Shown here: positions 37,961 through 48,169 of the stretch, piece after piece
Layout of the letters: each line of letters starts with the position of its first letter
Numbering within the stretch: the first letter of the stretch is position 1
From: a gamma proteobacterium IMCC1989
GTDB lineage: Bacteria > Pseudomonadota > Gammaproteobacteria > Pseudomonadales > Cellvibrionaceae
NCBI GenBank assembly: GCA_000209515.2
Contig: AEVK01000015.1
Location: 1 to 58,310 of the forward strand
Length of the DNA: 58,310 nucleotides
Direction of reading: 5' to 3'
Notes under the pieces: generated by a model
Databases searched by the model: none
What the model was told of the DNA's origin: nothing
Seen by the model: the letters and a program-made list of their open reading frames with translations, nothing else
Made by a program: the position numbers and the translations under genes

Positions 37961-38884
37961 CTACTCTCCATTGACTTGATTATTACTGAGCTCTGGATTC
38001 GGGTCTAAAGGCTGAGTCTCTCCATCAAACTCTTGAACACTTTCATTTACCCCTTTATTCTCATCACCAGCAGGAAACACTAAAAGCACATAACGGCTAC
38101 GATTGAGCTGTGCAGTCGGTGTCGCATAAACCGTGACAAATGATTTGCCCGGATCACGATCAATCATCTTAATCGTTGCGACAGGGTAGCCTGCAGGAAA
38201 GCGACCGCCTAAACCCGAACTCACCAGTAAGTCACCTTCCACAATATCCATAGAGCTTGGAACATAACGCAAACGCAATTGATACAAGTCGCCGATTCCT
38301 TCTACTACTGTACGTACATTATTACGGGTAAGCTGAACGGGGATAGCATGAGAATCATCTGTGATAAAAAGAACGTCCGAGGTGTAAGGCGTTGTGGCTA
38401 CAATTTGTCCGACCAAACCATAGGCATCTAACACGGCTTGCCCTACATAAACGCCGTCTTGCGTACCCTTATTGAGAATAACTTTGTGTACTTTCGGATC
38501 GGGGGAGATGCCTAGTAGCTCAGCAACAACCACTTTATCCTCCAATAACCGAGAGGACCCCATTAAACCACGCAGACGATTAGCCTCATTGGCTAGCGCC
38601 GACATTTTTTGTAACCGCGCTTCTTGCAGCAATACTTGTTGCTGCAAACGCTGGTTATCTTCCATTAATGTCTGACGCGAAACAAAGGTTTCGTCAAACC
38701 ACAATCCGATGCGAGAAGGTGTATCACCCAGCCAGTAGAAGGGCGTCGAGATCACATTAATATAGTGTCTTGGTGGCTTAAGGTAATCGGTATAGCGTCC
38801 AATCCCCAATAGCGCAAGGGTCAGTACGATAAGAACGAGAAGTCGGGAAAAGTAAGATGGGCCTTTACTGAATAACGGTTTAAT
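37961..38884 (-). CDS. mreC: Rod-shape-determining protein MreC, apparent AUU start
   Basis: MreC is the periplasmic elongasome scaffold that activates PBP2. Upstream of the first conventional in-frame start (TTG at 38809) the frame continues with KPLFSKGPSYFSRLLVLIV-type residues followed by LLGIGRYTDYLKPPR. That is the basic tail and membrane anchor found at MreC N-termini. Going upstream the only codons before an in-frame TGA are ATT and GTT. ATT at 38884..38882 has GGGGGA 8 bases upstream, so I call it the start, giving 307 residues. Starting at TTG would remove the anchor. The rest shows the coiled coil (about 65-100) and MreC beta domains. A base-call error (ATG read as ATT) is the main alternative. 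Confidence 0.85.
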   Translation of the reverse strand: MKPLFSKGPSYFSRLLVLIVLTLALLGIGRYTDYLKPPRHYINVISTPFYWLGDTPSRIGLWFDETFVSRQTLMEDNQRLQQQVLLQEARLQKMSALANEANRLRGLMGSSRLLEDKVVVAELLGISPDPKVHKVILNKGTQDGVYVGQAVLDAYGLVGQIVATTPYTSDVLFITDDSHAIPVQLTRNNVRTVVEGIGDLYQLRLRYVPSSMDIVEGDLLVSSGLGGRFPAGYPVATIKMIDRDPGKSFVTVYATPTAQLNRSRYVLLVFPAGDENKGVNESVQEFDGETQPLDPNPELSNNQVNGE

Positions 38885-38898
38885 AACTCAATTCCCCC
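38882..38898 (-). promoter_or_regulatory. Ribosome-binding site and AUU initiation codon of mreC
   Basis: On the minus strand GGGGGA (38893-38898), an 8-base spacer and ATT (38882-38884) precede AAA CCG. The strong Shine-Dalgarno element at ideal spacing is what singles out this non-standard start. Confidence 0.65.
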
Positions 38899-38906
38899 GT
38901 GCTCTT

Positions 38907-38946
38907 AAACAAAAAATCCAGCACACAGTGCCAGATCTTTTTGTTT
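38907..38946 (-). terminator. Hairpin between mreB and mreC, possible attenuator
   Basis: On the minus strand a long stem (GATCTGGCAC with GTGCTGGATT, three G-U pairs, extended by A-rich and T-rich arms) has a 3-base loop and ends in a T-rich stretch. It lies 22 bases before the mreC start codon and would lower readthrough from mreB into mreCD. The rest of the mreB-mreC spacer shows no gene. Confidence 0.65.
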
Positions 38947-39026
38947 TTTAGCGATGTAACTGACAACGATAACCAAGCAATAATTATCAAGCAAGGATTA
39001 CCAAAAAAATGATCGTCAATGACGAT

Positions 39027-40536
<1,510 letters not shown>

Positions 40537-40818
40537 GTGAAGCACGACGACATTAACGCACTCGCACATCTTGCGCGCATCAATATTAACGACGATTTAC
40601 TAGACAATGTTACCGATAACATTAACAGTATTTTGAGCCTCGTCGATCAACTTCAGCAAGCCAGTACCGATGACGTAGAACCCATGTACCATCCACTTGA
40701 TGCGACGCAGCAATTACGTGCCGACGAAGTCACCGAAACTGATAACCGCCAAGCATTACAAGCAAATGCCCCAGCAACAGAAGCTGGTCTATTTCTGGTT
40801 CCTCAAGTCATCGAATAA
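40537..40818 (+). CDS. gatC: Glutamyl/aspartyl-tRNA amidotransferase subunit C
   Basis: GatC is the small linker subunit that wraps around GatA and GatB in the tRNA-dependent amidotransferase. I chose GTG at 40537, 6 bases after GGAG, giving 93 residues starting KHDDINALAHLARI, which matches family N-termini. An ATG at 40495 would add 14 unrelated residues without a ribosome-binding site. The ISLDLV-type region (INSILSLVDQLQQAS) and the C-terminal FLVPQVI are present. Confidence 0.94.
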   Translation: MKHDDINALAHLARININDDLLDNVTDNINSILSLVDQLQQASTDDVEPMYHPLDATQQLRADEVTETDNRQALQANAPATEAGLFLVPQVIE

Positions 40819-40889
40819 CGCCCTGTAACCACCCATATTTATAATGAGGTCAACACCTCAAACTGATTCTTTTTAAGGAACAGCACACC

Positions 40890-42374
40890 ATGCATCACTA
40901 CACCATTGCGGAACTCATGAAGAGTTTGCGGAACAAAGAATTTTCCAGCGTTGAACTTACTCAACATTATCTTGAACGCATCAAACAACTTGATAGCCAA
41001 TTCAACAGCTATATTACGGTGAGTAGCGAGCAAGCATTGCTTAGCGCCCAACAAGCGGATCAAGCACTCGCTAAGGGCAACGCCAGCGATCTTTGCGGCA
41101 TCCCCATTGCGCACAAAGACCTATTCTGCACACAAGGCACACTCACTAGCTGCGGATCAAAAATGCTGAGCAATTTCGTGCCGCCATACAACGCGACTAT
41201 TGTTGAAAATTTGGCGAATGCCGGTGCGGTCAGTTTGGGCAAAACCAATATGGACGAATTTGCGATGGGCTCATCGAACGAGTCCAGCTTTTATGGCGCG
41301 AGTAAAAACCCATGGAACATCGACTGCGTACCTGGCGGTTCTTCAGGCGGCTCCGCAGCCGCAGTAGCAGCACAGCTCGCCGTGGCAACAACCGGTAGCG
41401 ATACCGGCGGCTCTATCCGCCAACCTGCTAGCTTTTGTGGCTTAACCGGATTAAAACCCACCTATGGTCGCGTATCACGCTGGGGAATGGTGGCTTATGC
41501 ATCGAGCCTAGACCAAGCAGGGCCGATTGCGCGCACGGCTGAAGATGCCGCCATTATGCTCAACGCAATGGCCAGCTTCGATGACAAGGACTCAACCTCA
41601 GTCGATATAGAAAAGTCCGATTATAAAGCCAGCTTAAACGATTCAATAAAAGGCTTACGTATTGGCGTGCCCGAAGAGTATTTTCAAGATGGCTTAGATA
41701 ACGACGTCGCTACATTGGTTAATGCGGCCTTAGCTGAATATGAAAAAATGGGCGCGACTCTACACCCTATTTCGCTACCGCATACCCATTTAGCGATTCC
41801 TGCTTACTATGTCATTGCTCCAGCAGAAGCTTCTGCCAACCTCTCACGTTTCGATGGTGTGCGTTATGGCCATCGTTGTGACGATCCGAAAGATTTAATG
41901 GATCTCTATAAACGCTCGCGAGAAGAAGGTTTTGGCGATGAAGTGAAACGCCGCATTTTAGTGGGCGCTTACGCATTGTCTGCAGGCTACTACGATGCGT
42001 ATTATCGTAAAGCGCAGCAAGTGCGACGGTTAATTAAACAAGATTTTGTCGATGCCTTTACACAAGTCGATGTGATCGCTGGTCCAGTAGTCCCTAACCC
42101 CGCCTTTGGTATTGGAGAAAAATCAACCAATCCGGTATCTATGTACTTGGAAGATATTTATACCCTGCCAACCAATCTAGCAGGGCTTTGTGGAATCTCA
42201 CTCCCTTGCGGATTAAGCAGCGATAACAAACCCGTTGGCTTACAACTTACCGGCAATTATTTTGCGGAAGCAAAATTACTTAACGTCGCACACCAGTTTC
42301 AACAACACACAGATCATCACAAAAAAACTGCGCCGATTAGCAATGCCTCCAACAAACTTAATAGCAACCAATAA
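40890..42374 (+). CDS. gatA: Glutamyl/aspartyl-tRNA amidotransferase subunit A
   Basis: GatA hydrolyses glutamine to supply ammonia for converting misacylated Glu-tRNA(Gln) or Asp-tRNA(Asn). The 494 residues carry the amidase-signature triad: Lys in [10 protein letters not shown] near 76, cis-Ser in [12 protein letters not shown] and nucleophile Ser in [14 protein letters not shown] near 148-180. It is second in gatCAB. Presence of the full operon indicates that at least one of the two tRNAs is charged indirectly. Confidence 0.97.
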   Translation: MHHYTIAELMKSLRNKEFSSVELTQHYLERIKQLDSQFNSYITVSSEQALLSAQQADQALAKGNASDLCGIPIAHKDLFCTQGTLTSCGSKMLSNFVPPYNATIVENLANAGAVSLGKTNMDEFAMGSSNESSFYGASKNPWNIDCVPGGSSGGSAAAVAAQLAVATTGSDTGGSIRQPASFCGLTGLKPTYGRVSRWGMVAYASSLDQAGPIARTAEDAAIMLNAMASFDDKDSTSVDIEKSDYKASLNDSIKGLRIGVPEEYFQDGLDNDVATLVNAALAEYEKMGATLHPISLPHTHLAIPAYYVIAPAEASANLSRFDGVRYGHRCDDPKDLMDLYKRSREEGFGDEVKRRILVGAYALSAGYYDAYYRKAQQVRRLIKQDFVDAFTQVDVIAGPVVPNPAFGIGEKSTNPVSMYLEDIYTLPTNLAGLCGISLPCGLSSDNKPVGLQLTGNYFAEAKLLNVAHQFQQHTDHHKKTAPISNASNKLNSNQ

Positions 42375-42399
42375 TAGATAACGAGATCGAGATAATATT

Positions 42400-43860
42400 A
42401 TGGAATGGGAAACCGTTATCGGCCTAGAAGTACACGTACAGCTAGCCACTAAAACAAAAATCTTCTCTGGCGCCAGCACACAATTTGGTGCTGCGCCCAA
42501 CACCCAAGCCTGCGCCATCGACCTTGCCATGCCAGGCACTTTGCCTGTTGCCAACGAGCAAGCCTTTCGCTACGCCGTTATGTTTGGTTTGGCAATAGAT
42601 GCCGACATTGGTCAACGTTCGGTATTCGAGAGAAAAAATTATTTTTATCCTGATCTACCCAAGGGGTATCAAACCACACAATTAGACGCTCCGATTGTTG
42701 GTGCAGGTCAAATTGAAATCACATTGGCCGACGGTTCAACCAAAGCGATTCGCATTCACCATGCTCACTTAGAAGAAGATGCGGGAAAATCATTACACGA
42801 AGGCGACTTTGAACAAGGCATGTCAGGTATCGATTTAAATCGTGCTGGCACACCACTAATCGAAATCGTCTCAGAGCCAGATATCAGCAACTCCGATGAA
42901 GCCGTCGCCTTTGCGAAAAAACTACATTCGCTGGTCATCGCATTAGGTATTTGTGATGGTGAAATGTCACAAGGCTCTATGCGTTTTGACGTGAACATTT
43001 CTGTGCGACATAAAGGCGAAGAAAAGCTCGGCACGCGAACCGAAACCAAAAACCTCAATTCCTTTAAGTTTATGGAAGAGGCGATCGCCTTAGAAGTCGA
43101 ACGTCAGATCGACGTATTAGAAGACGGTGGCAGTATTCGTCAGGAAACGCGCTTATACAATGCCGACACCAAAACCGCACGCGCCATGCGCAGTAAAGAA
43201 GAAGCTAACGATTATCGTTACTTCCCTTGCCCCGACTTATTACCTGTTGTATTGGACGATGCTTATATCGATAGCGTACGCCAACAAATGCCTGAGCTAC
43301 CTATCGCCCGCTGCCAACGTTTTGTCGATGAGTACGCCTTATCCGCTTACGATGCGGCAATACTGAGCGATAACACCCATATTGCTAATTACTTCGAAGC
43401 AACGGTTAAGCAATGTAACGACGCTAAATTATCCGCAAACTGGATCATGGGTGAAGTCAGCGCACGCCTAAACGCGGAAGAAAAAACCATCACGCAAAGC
43501 CCTATCAACCCAACTCAACTAGCCGGCGTGATAGCGCGAATCAAAGACAATAGCATTTCCAATAAAATTGCCAAGCAAGTATTTGATGGCTTATGGCTTG
43601 GCGAAGGCGACAGTGCTGATACCATTATCGAAGCCAAAGGATTAAAGCAAGTCTCGGATAGCGGCGCACTAGAATCAATGGTGGACGAGGTGATCGCTAA
43701 TAGCGGCGCACAGATTGAAAACTACAAAAAAGCCGATCCTGAAAAACGTCCGAAAATGCTGGGCTACTTTGTAGGACAAATCATGAAAGCCTCTAAAGGC
43801 CAAGCAAACCCTAAAATGATTAATGACATATTAATTAAAAAATTAAACGAACTGGTTTAA
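42400..43860 (+). CDS. gatB: Glutamyl/aspartyl-tRNA amidotransferase subunit B
   Basis: GatB phosphorylates the misacylated tRNA and accepts ammonia from GatA through an internal tunnel. The 486 residues begin with [20 protein letters not shown]. The catalytic cradle, with DLPKGYQ near 85 and the HLEEDAGKS motif near 124-132, is followed by the helical and YqeY-like C-terminal tRNA-binding domains (about 300-486). It follows gatA by 25 bases. Confidence 0.97.
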   Translation: MEWETVIGLEVHVQLATKTKIFSGASTQFGAAPNTQACAIDLAMPGTLPVANEQAFRYAVMFGLAIDADIGQRSVFERKNYFYPDLPKGYQTTQLDAPIVGAGQIEITLADGSTKAIRIHHAHLEEDAGKSLHEGDFEQGMSGIDLNRAGTPLIEIVSEPDISNSDEAVAFAKKLHSLVIALGICDGEMSQGSMRFDVNISVRHKGEEKLGTRTETKNLNSFKFMEEAIALEVERQIDVLEDGGSIRQETRLYNADTKTARAMRSKEEANDYRYFPCPDLLPVVLDDAYIDSVRQQMPELPIARCQRFVDEYALSAYDAAILSDNTHIANYFEATVKQCNDAKLSANWIMGEVSARLNAEEKTITQSPINPTQLAGVIARIKDNSISNKIAKQVFDGLWLGEGDSADTIIEAKGLKQVSDSGALESMVDEVIANSGAQIENYKKADPEKRPKMLGYFVGQIMKASKGQANPKMINDILIKKLNELV

Positions 43861-43901
43861 TCAGAAGTTCCTCAACTTAAAATCAAGTAAGGCACAAAAC
43901 A

Positions 43902-44198
43902 ATGGCGCTAAAAAAAGACAAAGAAAAAGTATTAGGTGAGTTTTTTGACGATGCACGTATCAAATCATTTTTTGATTACGAATCCAGTGATACCGAAAAC
44001 GCTGACTTCCATTTATTAGAAAAAGCCTATCGCGGCATGATCGCCGAAAACTTCGGTACATTTGTGACGTTTTTTCTAGAAGCTGGAAAAGATATCAACG
44101 CAACCAATCCATCTGGCGACACTTTTTTACAATCGATTAAAGGACATCGTCAAGGCGCAGAGTATGTCGCCATCTTAGAAAAAGTCGGCGCAAAATAA
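43902..44198 (+). CDS. PA4642-family protein of unknown function
   Basis: A 98-residue charged protein that resembles the Pseudomonas PA4642 family: start MALKKDKEKVLGEFFDDARIK, a central AYRGM near 42-46, FVTFFLEAGKDINATN near 53-68 and the ending RQGAEYVAILEKVGAK. No function is known. It has no signal peptide or membrane segment. A TAAGG ribosome-binding site precedes it, and it lies 41 bases after gatB and 39 before the cysZ-like gene. Confidence 0.75.
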   Translation: MALKKDKEKVLGEFFDDARIKSFFDYESSDTENADFHLLEKAYRGMIAENFGTFVTFFLEAGKDINATNPSGDTFLQSIKGHRQGAEYVAILEKVGAK

Positions 44199-44237
44199 CA
44201 GCCATCTTTGTATTGATATAACAGAGCAGGTAACAAC

Positions 44238-45029
44238 ATGTACCAACCACCTAATAAAAACAGTATTTTTTCCGGCTTCAATTACCTGAGCAAAGGCGCT
44301 GTACTATTACTCACGCCGGGTATGAAGCGCTTTGTTCTCATTCCTTTTGTCGCCAACTGTGTTGTTTTTATTTTGCTCACCGTTTCGTTAATTAGCCATT
44401 TCTCTAGCCTACAAGACTGGTTTACAGGACTGTTTCCGTCATGGTCATGGATTTCCTATTTGGTCGCCTTTTTAACTGGCTTATTTATCTTTTTTGTACT
44501 GCTCATTTACGGCTATAGCTTTACGGTACTCACCAATATTATTGCTGCGCCTTTTTATGGACGCCTTGCCGAAAAACTAGAAGCCAACATTTGCGGAGAG
44601 AGCGTTCCGGAAGAAAGCATTAGCAGCATGATATTGCGTACACTACGGCGAGAAATGGTAAAGCTGTTTTATTTTATTAGCCGAGGTGTATTAGTCATTA
44701 TCGGTTTATTTATGCTCTCATTTGTTCCACTGCTTAACCTTTTTGTCCCCTTAATTGCACTACTATGGGGAACATGGGTGATGACACTACAATATATTGA
44801 TTACCCTGCCGACAATCATCAAATGCCCTTTAGCGCATTACGCCAACGGCTCAAGCAACAACGTTTATCTTCTATTGGTTTTGGTGGAGTGATCATGCTG
44901 GCGAGCATGATACCGGTGATTAATATTTTTATTATGCCTATTGCCGTTGCAGGCGGCACGTTGTTTTGGATTAACGAGCTTCGCCAAGACGCGATTACTA
45001 GTCGTGTAATCGATCACGATAGGTTATAA
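44238..45029 (+). CDS. cysZ: CysZ/EI24-family membrane protein
   Basis: CysZ imports sulfate in E. coli for cysteine synthesis. The 263 residues (E. coli 253) belong to the EI24 family: N-terminal FSGFNYLSKGAVLLLTPGMKRFVLIPFVANCVVF, about four membrane segments (33-52, 74-100, 140-175, 210-245) and the conserved NIIAAPFYGRLAEKLE near 103-118. No other cysteine gene is nearby, so the sulfate role is inferred from family only. A strong terminator follows. Confidence 0.85.
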   Translation: MYQPPNKNSIFSGFNYLSKGAVLLLTPGMKRFVLIPFVANCVVFILLTVSLISHFSSLQDWFTGLFPSWSWISYLVAFLTGLFIFFVLLIYGYSFTVLTNIIAAPFYGRLAEKLEANICGESVPEESISSMILRTLRREMVKLFYFISRGVLVIIGLFMLSFVPLLNLFVPLIALLWGTWVMTLQYIDYPADNHQMPFSALRQRLKQQRLSSIGFGGVIMLASMIPVINIFIMPIAVAGGTLFWINELRQDAITSRVIDHDRL

Positions 45030-45039
45030 AAAAACAAAA

Positions 45040-45070
45040 AAAGGTCAAAGACAGCAAGCCTTTGACCTTT
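45040..45070. terminator. Bidirectional terminator after the cysZ-like gene
   Basis: AAAGGTCAAAG and CTTTGACCTTT form a perfect 11-bp stem with a 9-base loop. On the minus strand a long T-rich run follows, ending the Lrp-like remnant; on the plus strand it ends the cysZ-like gene. Confidence 0.85.
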
Positions 45071-45126
45071 ATATTATTTGCAAGCATCATCAGCTATCAA
45101 GTCTTATCTTACTTTACCTAAACCAC

Positions 45127-45532
45127 TTATTCTTCCTCAGTTGAAACACTCAAACCAACCTTAGCCCTATCCATGACAACAGAGGTTCTAAAGCGTCTCA
45201 CATTAGCGTTTTCGAAAAACAAACGTTGTGTTAATGCCTCAAAATCCGCCATATTTCGTGCAGTACAAATTAATGTGAAATCCGCTTCGCCAGTTACGTA
45301 GTAACATTGCTGAACCTGTACCTCTTTCCTAACGATTCGGCGAAAAGCATCTAGCTGATCTATACGCTCGCGCTCTAGCTCAACCATCACAATAAATGTC
45401 ATGCATTGTCCCAAGGCATCGGGATTTACAATAGATACATCCCTTCAATGACACCGTACTTTCGATTGCATGCACCGAAGAGAGCACCTACCCCATCTTC
45501 CTAAATGCTAAATAAATAACCTTGAGAGTCAT
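45127..45532 (-). pseudogene. Decayed Lrp/AsnC-type regulator; ligand-binding half intact, DNA-binding half broken
   Basis: The open part (45127..45414, 95 residues) is a RAM/AsnC ligand-binding domain: TFIVMVELERERIDQL, the YYVTGEADFTLICTARNM segment near 39-56 and VRRFRTSVVMDRAK. Family members carry an N-terminal helix-turn-helix and an NPxALG linker. Here the frame runs upstream through VSIVNPDALG, then stops at TGA (45445-45447). In the next frame KYGVIEG, the usual end of the DNA-binding domain, lies at 45461-45441; in a third frame LSSVHAIE lies at 45484-45461 after an in-frame TAG. The parts line up in order but need at least two frameshifts. The neighbouring azlCD genes are typical targets of such regulators. 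A standalone RAM protein is the alternative. Confidence 0.7.
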
Positions 45533-45754
45533 AATGTTGGCACGTTTTATTATAGAAAAGCCGATTTAAGTGATATATAGTTCTTTAAGCAAGAGTAAAA
45601 TAATAAAAATAAGTAATTACCGTTCCATAAAATATTACATCAAATCCAAGCTTTAAAAAGATCAATAAAAAGAAGTGGTTGATGCAGATAAATTCTCTCT
45701 CGGCATCCAATCGAGTATGGCAAGCAGAGAATATCATTTTACGAGATCATAAAG

Positions 45755-45805
45755 ATGAAAAATCGAAAAAAAAATGATGCATATCTTGGCACACTATTAG
45801 GTTAA
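45755..45805 (+). CDS. Possible 16-codon leader peptide ahead of the M29-azlCD unit
   Basis: ATG opens a 16-codon frame reading MKNRKKNDAYLGTLLG and ending in TAA, with only a weak GAG-containing ribosome-binding site. It contains three leucine codons (CTT, CTA, TTA) in its last seven codons. Its end overlaps TAGGTT, which can pair with AACCTA directly after it, and the strong hairpin at 45821-45859 follows. This is the layout of an attenuation leader, but translation is unproven. Upstream, ATTCTCT (45691) and AGAGAAT form a further long-range inverted repeat. Confidence 0.35.
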   Translation: MKNRKKNDAYLGTLLG

Positions 45806-45820
45806 AACCTATCCGTGAAA

Positions 45821-45859
45821 AAAACCTGGCGGGCACATCATATGTTCCCGTCAGGTTTT
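45821..45859 (+). terminator. Strong leader hairpin, possible attenuator, before the M29-like gene
   Basis: AAAACCTGGCGGG pairs with CCCGTCAGGTTTT, extended by ACAT/ATGT around a 3-base loop: about 17 pairs with one mismatch. The run of T is inside the stem, and the next gene starts 29 bases later. AGGTT/AACCT elements upstream could form competing pairs. The 474 bases from 45415 to 45888 otherwise hold the Lrp remnant and the possible leader peptide. Confidence 0.65.
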
Positions 45860-45888
45860 ATCCAGCACTTCATCTTCAGGGTAAACAC

Positions 45889-46983
45889 ATGAAAAAACTA
45901 TTGATTGAAGCAGAAAAAATTAACGTTTTTAGCGACTGTTCAGATAAACATTTTTGCCTAGTCACCAATAAAGAATTAAAAGACCTAATTCAAATAAAAG
46001 AGAACAATCATTTCATTTCAAACACAATATATACCATTGATGATGAATATAATTTCGAATATATTTTACATAAAACGCTACCCGACAACGCTTGCGTGTT
46101 AGTAATATCCCCTTATGTTTTTTTTGAATCCCCCCCGCAAAAAACGTTAGGGAATAGACGAGTTATTGCCATGGCCTGCAACTCCACCCCAACCAGTATA
46201 GATGACATAGCCCATTTCTGGGAGTGTCTTGTACAAACAGATCCTCAAGAACAACAGTTAAAAACAGATGTTTTTTTTGAGCTTGGGCAAGAGTCTCAGC
46301 ATTTAAGGTTTATTGATTATAAAAACAACACAGAAGCCGTATTCATGCATATGGATGAAAGTTATTTATGGAGTGAGCAAACTGGCATATTAAATGATGG
46401 GGAACAACAGCTTGCACCATCTGGAGAAATAAGTGTTCTACCTATAAATATACAAGAATTTGACAAGACATTAAGGTTAGATATTAATGGCACCATCGCA
46501 CTACATGGAACCCCGATCTTACACAATGGAACACCATCATTCACTAGAGAAGACCAAAAAAGAATACATAGTAACTTATCAAAAATATCTAAATCAGCAA
46601 TAATTGCAACCATTAAAAATGGAGAAATCACAGACATAAAAGCTACAAGCCCTATATCACAAAAAGCTGTTGACACATTAAACTGTATGTTTGAAATTGA
46701 CTCGCGATACAGAATATTATGGGAAATAGGCTTCGGAATTAATAAGAACATTAAATTAAGAGCTGGAAATCATGCCATGAATGAAACCTACGGAGCTGAG
46801 AACGGCTGCATTCATTTTGGCTTAGGATTAACACCTTATACACAATACCACTTAGATATAATATGCCCAAATATGAATGTACTCACTGACAACAACACTA
46901 CCTTAATCGGCACTCCTAAAAAAATAAAAAAAATGAATATACTACGCAACACACAAGGCAATTGCCTATGCACTGAGTTCTAA
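45889..46983 (+). CDS. M29/NicX-superfamily metalloenzyme-like protein
   Basis: I infer a relative of aminopeptidase T (M29) and dihydroxypyridine dioxygenase NicX from spaced metal-ligand motifs: APSGEISVLP (E180; compare the PxGE motif), RILWEIGFG (E279), NETYGAENGCIHFGLG (H309) and QYHLDII (H321, D323). Their order and spacing match M29 metal ligands. The 364 residues have no signal peptide. The N-terminal half is divergent and I recognise nothing in it. The gene is AT-rich (two 60-base stretches counted at 13 and 21 G+C). A CAGGG ribosome-binding site precedes it and azlC follows by 18 bases, so a role in amino-acid or small amide metabolism coupled to export is plausible but unproven. 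Confidence 0.6.
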   Translation: MKKLLIEAEKINVFSDCSDKHFCLVTNKELKDLIQIKENNHFISNTIYTIDDEYNFEYILHKTLPDNACVLVISPYVFFESPPQKTLGNRRVIAMACNSTPTSIDDIAHFWECLVQTDPQEQQLKTDVFFELGQESQHLRFIDYKNNTEAVFMHMDESYLWSEQTGILNDGEQQLAPSGEISVLPINIQEFDKTLRLDINGTIALHGTPILHNGTPSFTREDQKRIHSNLSKISKSAIIATIKNGEITDIKATSPISQKAVDTLNCMFEIDSRYRILWEIGFGINKNIKLRAGNHAMNETYGAENGCIHFGLGLTPYTQYHLDIICPNMNVLTDNNTTLIGTPKKIKKMNILRNTQGNCLCTEF

Positions 46984-47001
46984 TAAAAATAGGCAGAACC
47001 A

Positions 47002-47703
47002 ATGTTTGATACAAAAAAACCGTACCTAAGAGCACTTCCAGTAGGGCTTGCTCTGACTCCTATTGGAGTCCTTTTCGGTGTCTTAGCCGCTCAGGAAAAC
47101 TGGACTTTCGCTGAAGTCTTATTAATGAGTCTATTGGGATTTTCTGGTAGCGGCCAGTTTACCTATTTAGGATTCACCGCCCAAGGAATAGAAAGCATAG
47201 GTTACATCAGCGCTTTTATTATTATACTAAGCATTAACCTTAGATATATTCCGATGAGCCTTTCAGCAACCAATCATTTAAAAACCAACGCTATTAATAA
47301 AGGTTTACTAGCACACTTCTTAGCTGATGAATCTTATGCAATCGAAGACAAATATGACACCATAAAAAACAAAACAATAATAAGAACTACAATTGTATTT
47401 TTTTGGGCATTATCGACTTCAACCGGCGTCCTATTAGAGAATATTATTCCTGACAATGCCAATAAAATGCTTATAGGTCTGACATTTCCAGTAAGTGCCA
47501 TATTGATTTTATTAAGCACATCCAATGTGATTGACTACTGCTCTAAAAAACTAGAGAAATATACAATACGTAAAATAGCACTAGCATTATCACTATCTGT
47601 TATTTCAATACTATTATTAGGCGCACAATACTTTTGGATTCCTAGCATCATTATCTCTTATGGTATATTGAAATATAAGCGAGATACACAGCATGACGAT
47701 TAA
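47002..47703 (+). CDS. azlC: AzlC-family branched-chain amino-acid exporter, large subunit
   Basis: AzlC with AzlD forms an exporter of branched-chain amino acids or their analogues. The 233 residues show the AzlC signature ALPVGLALTPIGVLFGVLAAQ near 10-31, GFSGSGQFTYLGF near 46-58 and INLRYIPMSLSATNHL near 77-92, with about seven membrane helices. An AGG ribosome-binding site lies 8 bases before the ATG. It overlaps azlD by 11 bases. Composition is as AT-rich as the preceding gene. Confidence 0.88.
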   Translation: MFDTKKPYLRALPVGLALTPIGVLFGVLAAQENWTFAEVLLMSLLGFSGSGQFTYLGFTAQGIESIGYISAFIIILSINLRYIPMSLSATNHLKTNAINKGLLAHFLADESYAIEDKYDTIKNKTIIRTTIVFFWALSTSTGVLLENIIPDNANKMLIGLTFPVSAILILLSTSNVIDYCSKKLEKYTIRKIALALSLSVISILLLGAQYFWIPSIIISYGILKYKRDTQHDD

Positions 47704-47992
47704 CACAGCTACTATTGGTATTTTTCTATTAATTTTCGTGAGTATTTTTGTAAGAATTATACCTTCGCTCATCACACTAAAACTCTCACCTGAAACACAA
47801 AACGAAATAAAATCTATATTACCCACAGCAGTATTTATAAATCTTATCGTATACTGCATTTTTCAAGAAATGGAAAAATCAACACTTCCTGCCATTATAT
47901 CCATTATATTCATACTATTGGCATTTAAAAAAATAGGATTGTTAGCAGCAGTTATCTTAGGCACTATTATTTATTTAGGTGTGCATCTTTAA
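47693..47992 (+). CDS. azlD: AzlD-family exporter small subunit
   Basis: The 99-residue partner of AzlC has about three to four membrane helices and the family stretch RIIPSLITLKLSPETQNEIKSILPTAV near 19-45. It starts inside the end of azlC, implying translational coupling. It is the last gene of the AT-rich unit; the convergent LolA-like gene follows after a 177-base spacer. Confidence 0.85.
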   Translation: MTINTATIGIFLLIFVSIFVRIIPSLITLKLSPETQNEIKSILPTAVFINLIVYCIFQEMEKSTLPAIISIIFILLAFKKIGLLAAVILGTIIYLGVHL

Positions 47993-48111
47993 AAATCCGA
48001 TTACTAACGAATCGAATACCAATATGACTCAATGTTAGCCACTACACTAGTGAGCGATACACACGACTAGAGGAAAGGAGATAAAAAAGAGGGGCAGTAA
48101 ATAGAAAGAAC

Positions 48112-48148
48112 AGTATTCCGAAAAGCCTTTTTGCTTATCTAGAATACT
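48112..48148. terminator. Hairpin between convergent azlD and the LolA-like gene
   Basis: AGTATTC and GAATACT (7 bp) enclose a smaller AAGC/GCTT stem; TTTC follows on the plus strand. It is placed to end both converging units but lacks a long T-run. Confidence 0.45.
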
Positions 48149-48169
48149 TTCATTTCAAACTTTATAAAG

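Noticed and set aside
38734-38809. TTG at 38809 as the mreC start
   Set aside because: It would delete the basic tail and membrane anchor clearly encoded upstream in the same frame.
45755-45805. 16-codon frame considered as a RiPP precursor for the M29-like enzyme
   Set aside because: No modifying enzyme is adjacent, and the following hairpin fits a leader better.
45415-48169. AT-rich patch considered as a mobile element
   Set aside because: No transposase, integrase, terminal inverted repeats or tRNA target was seen; only composition suggests transfer.
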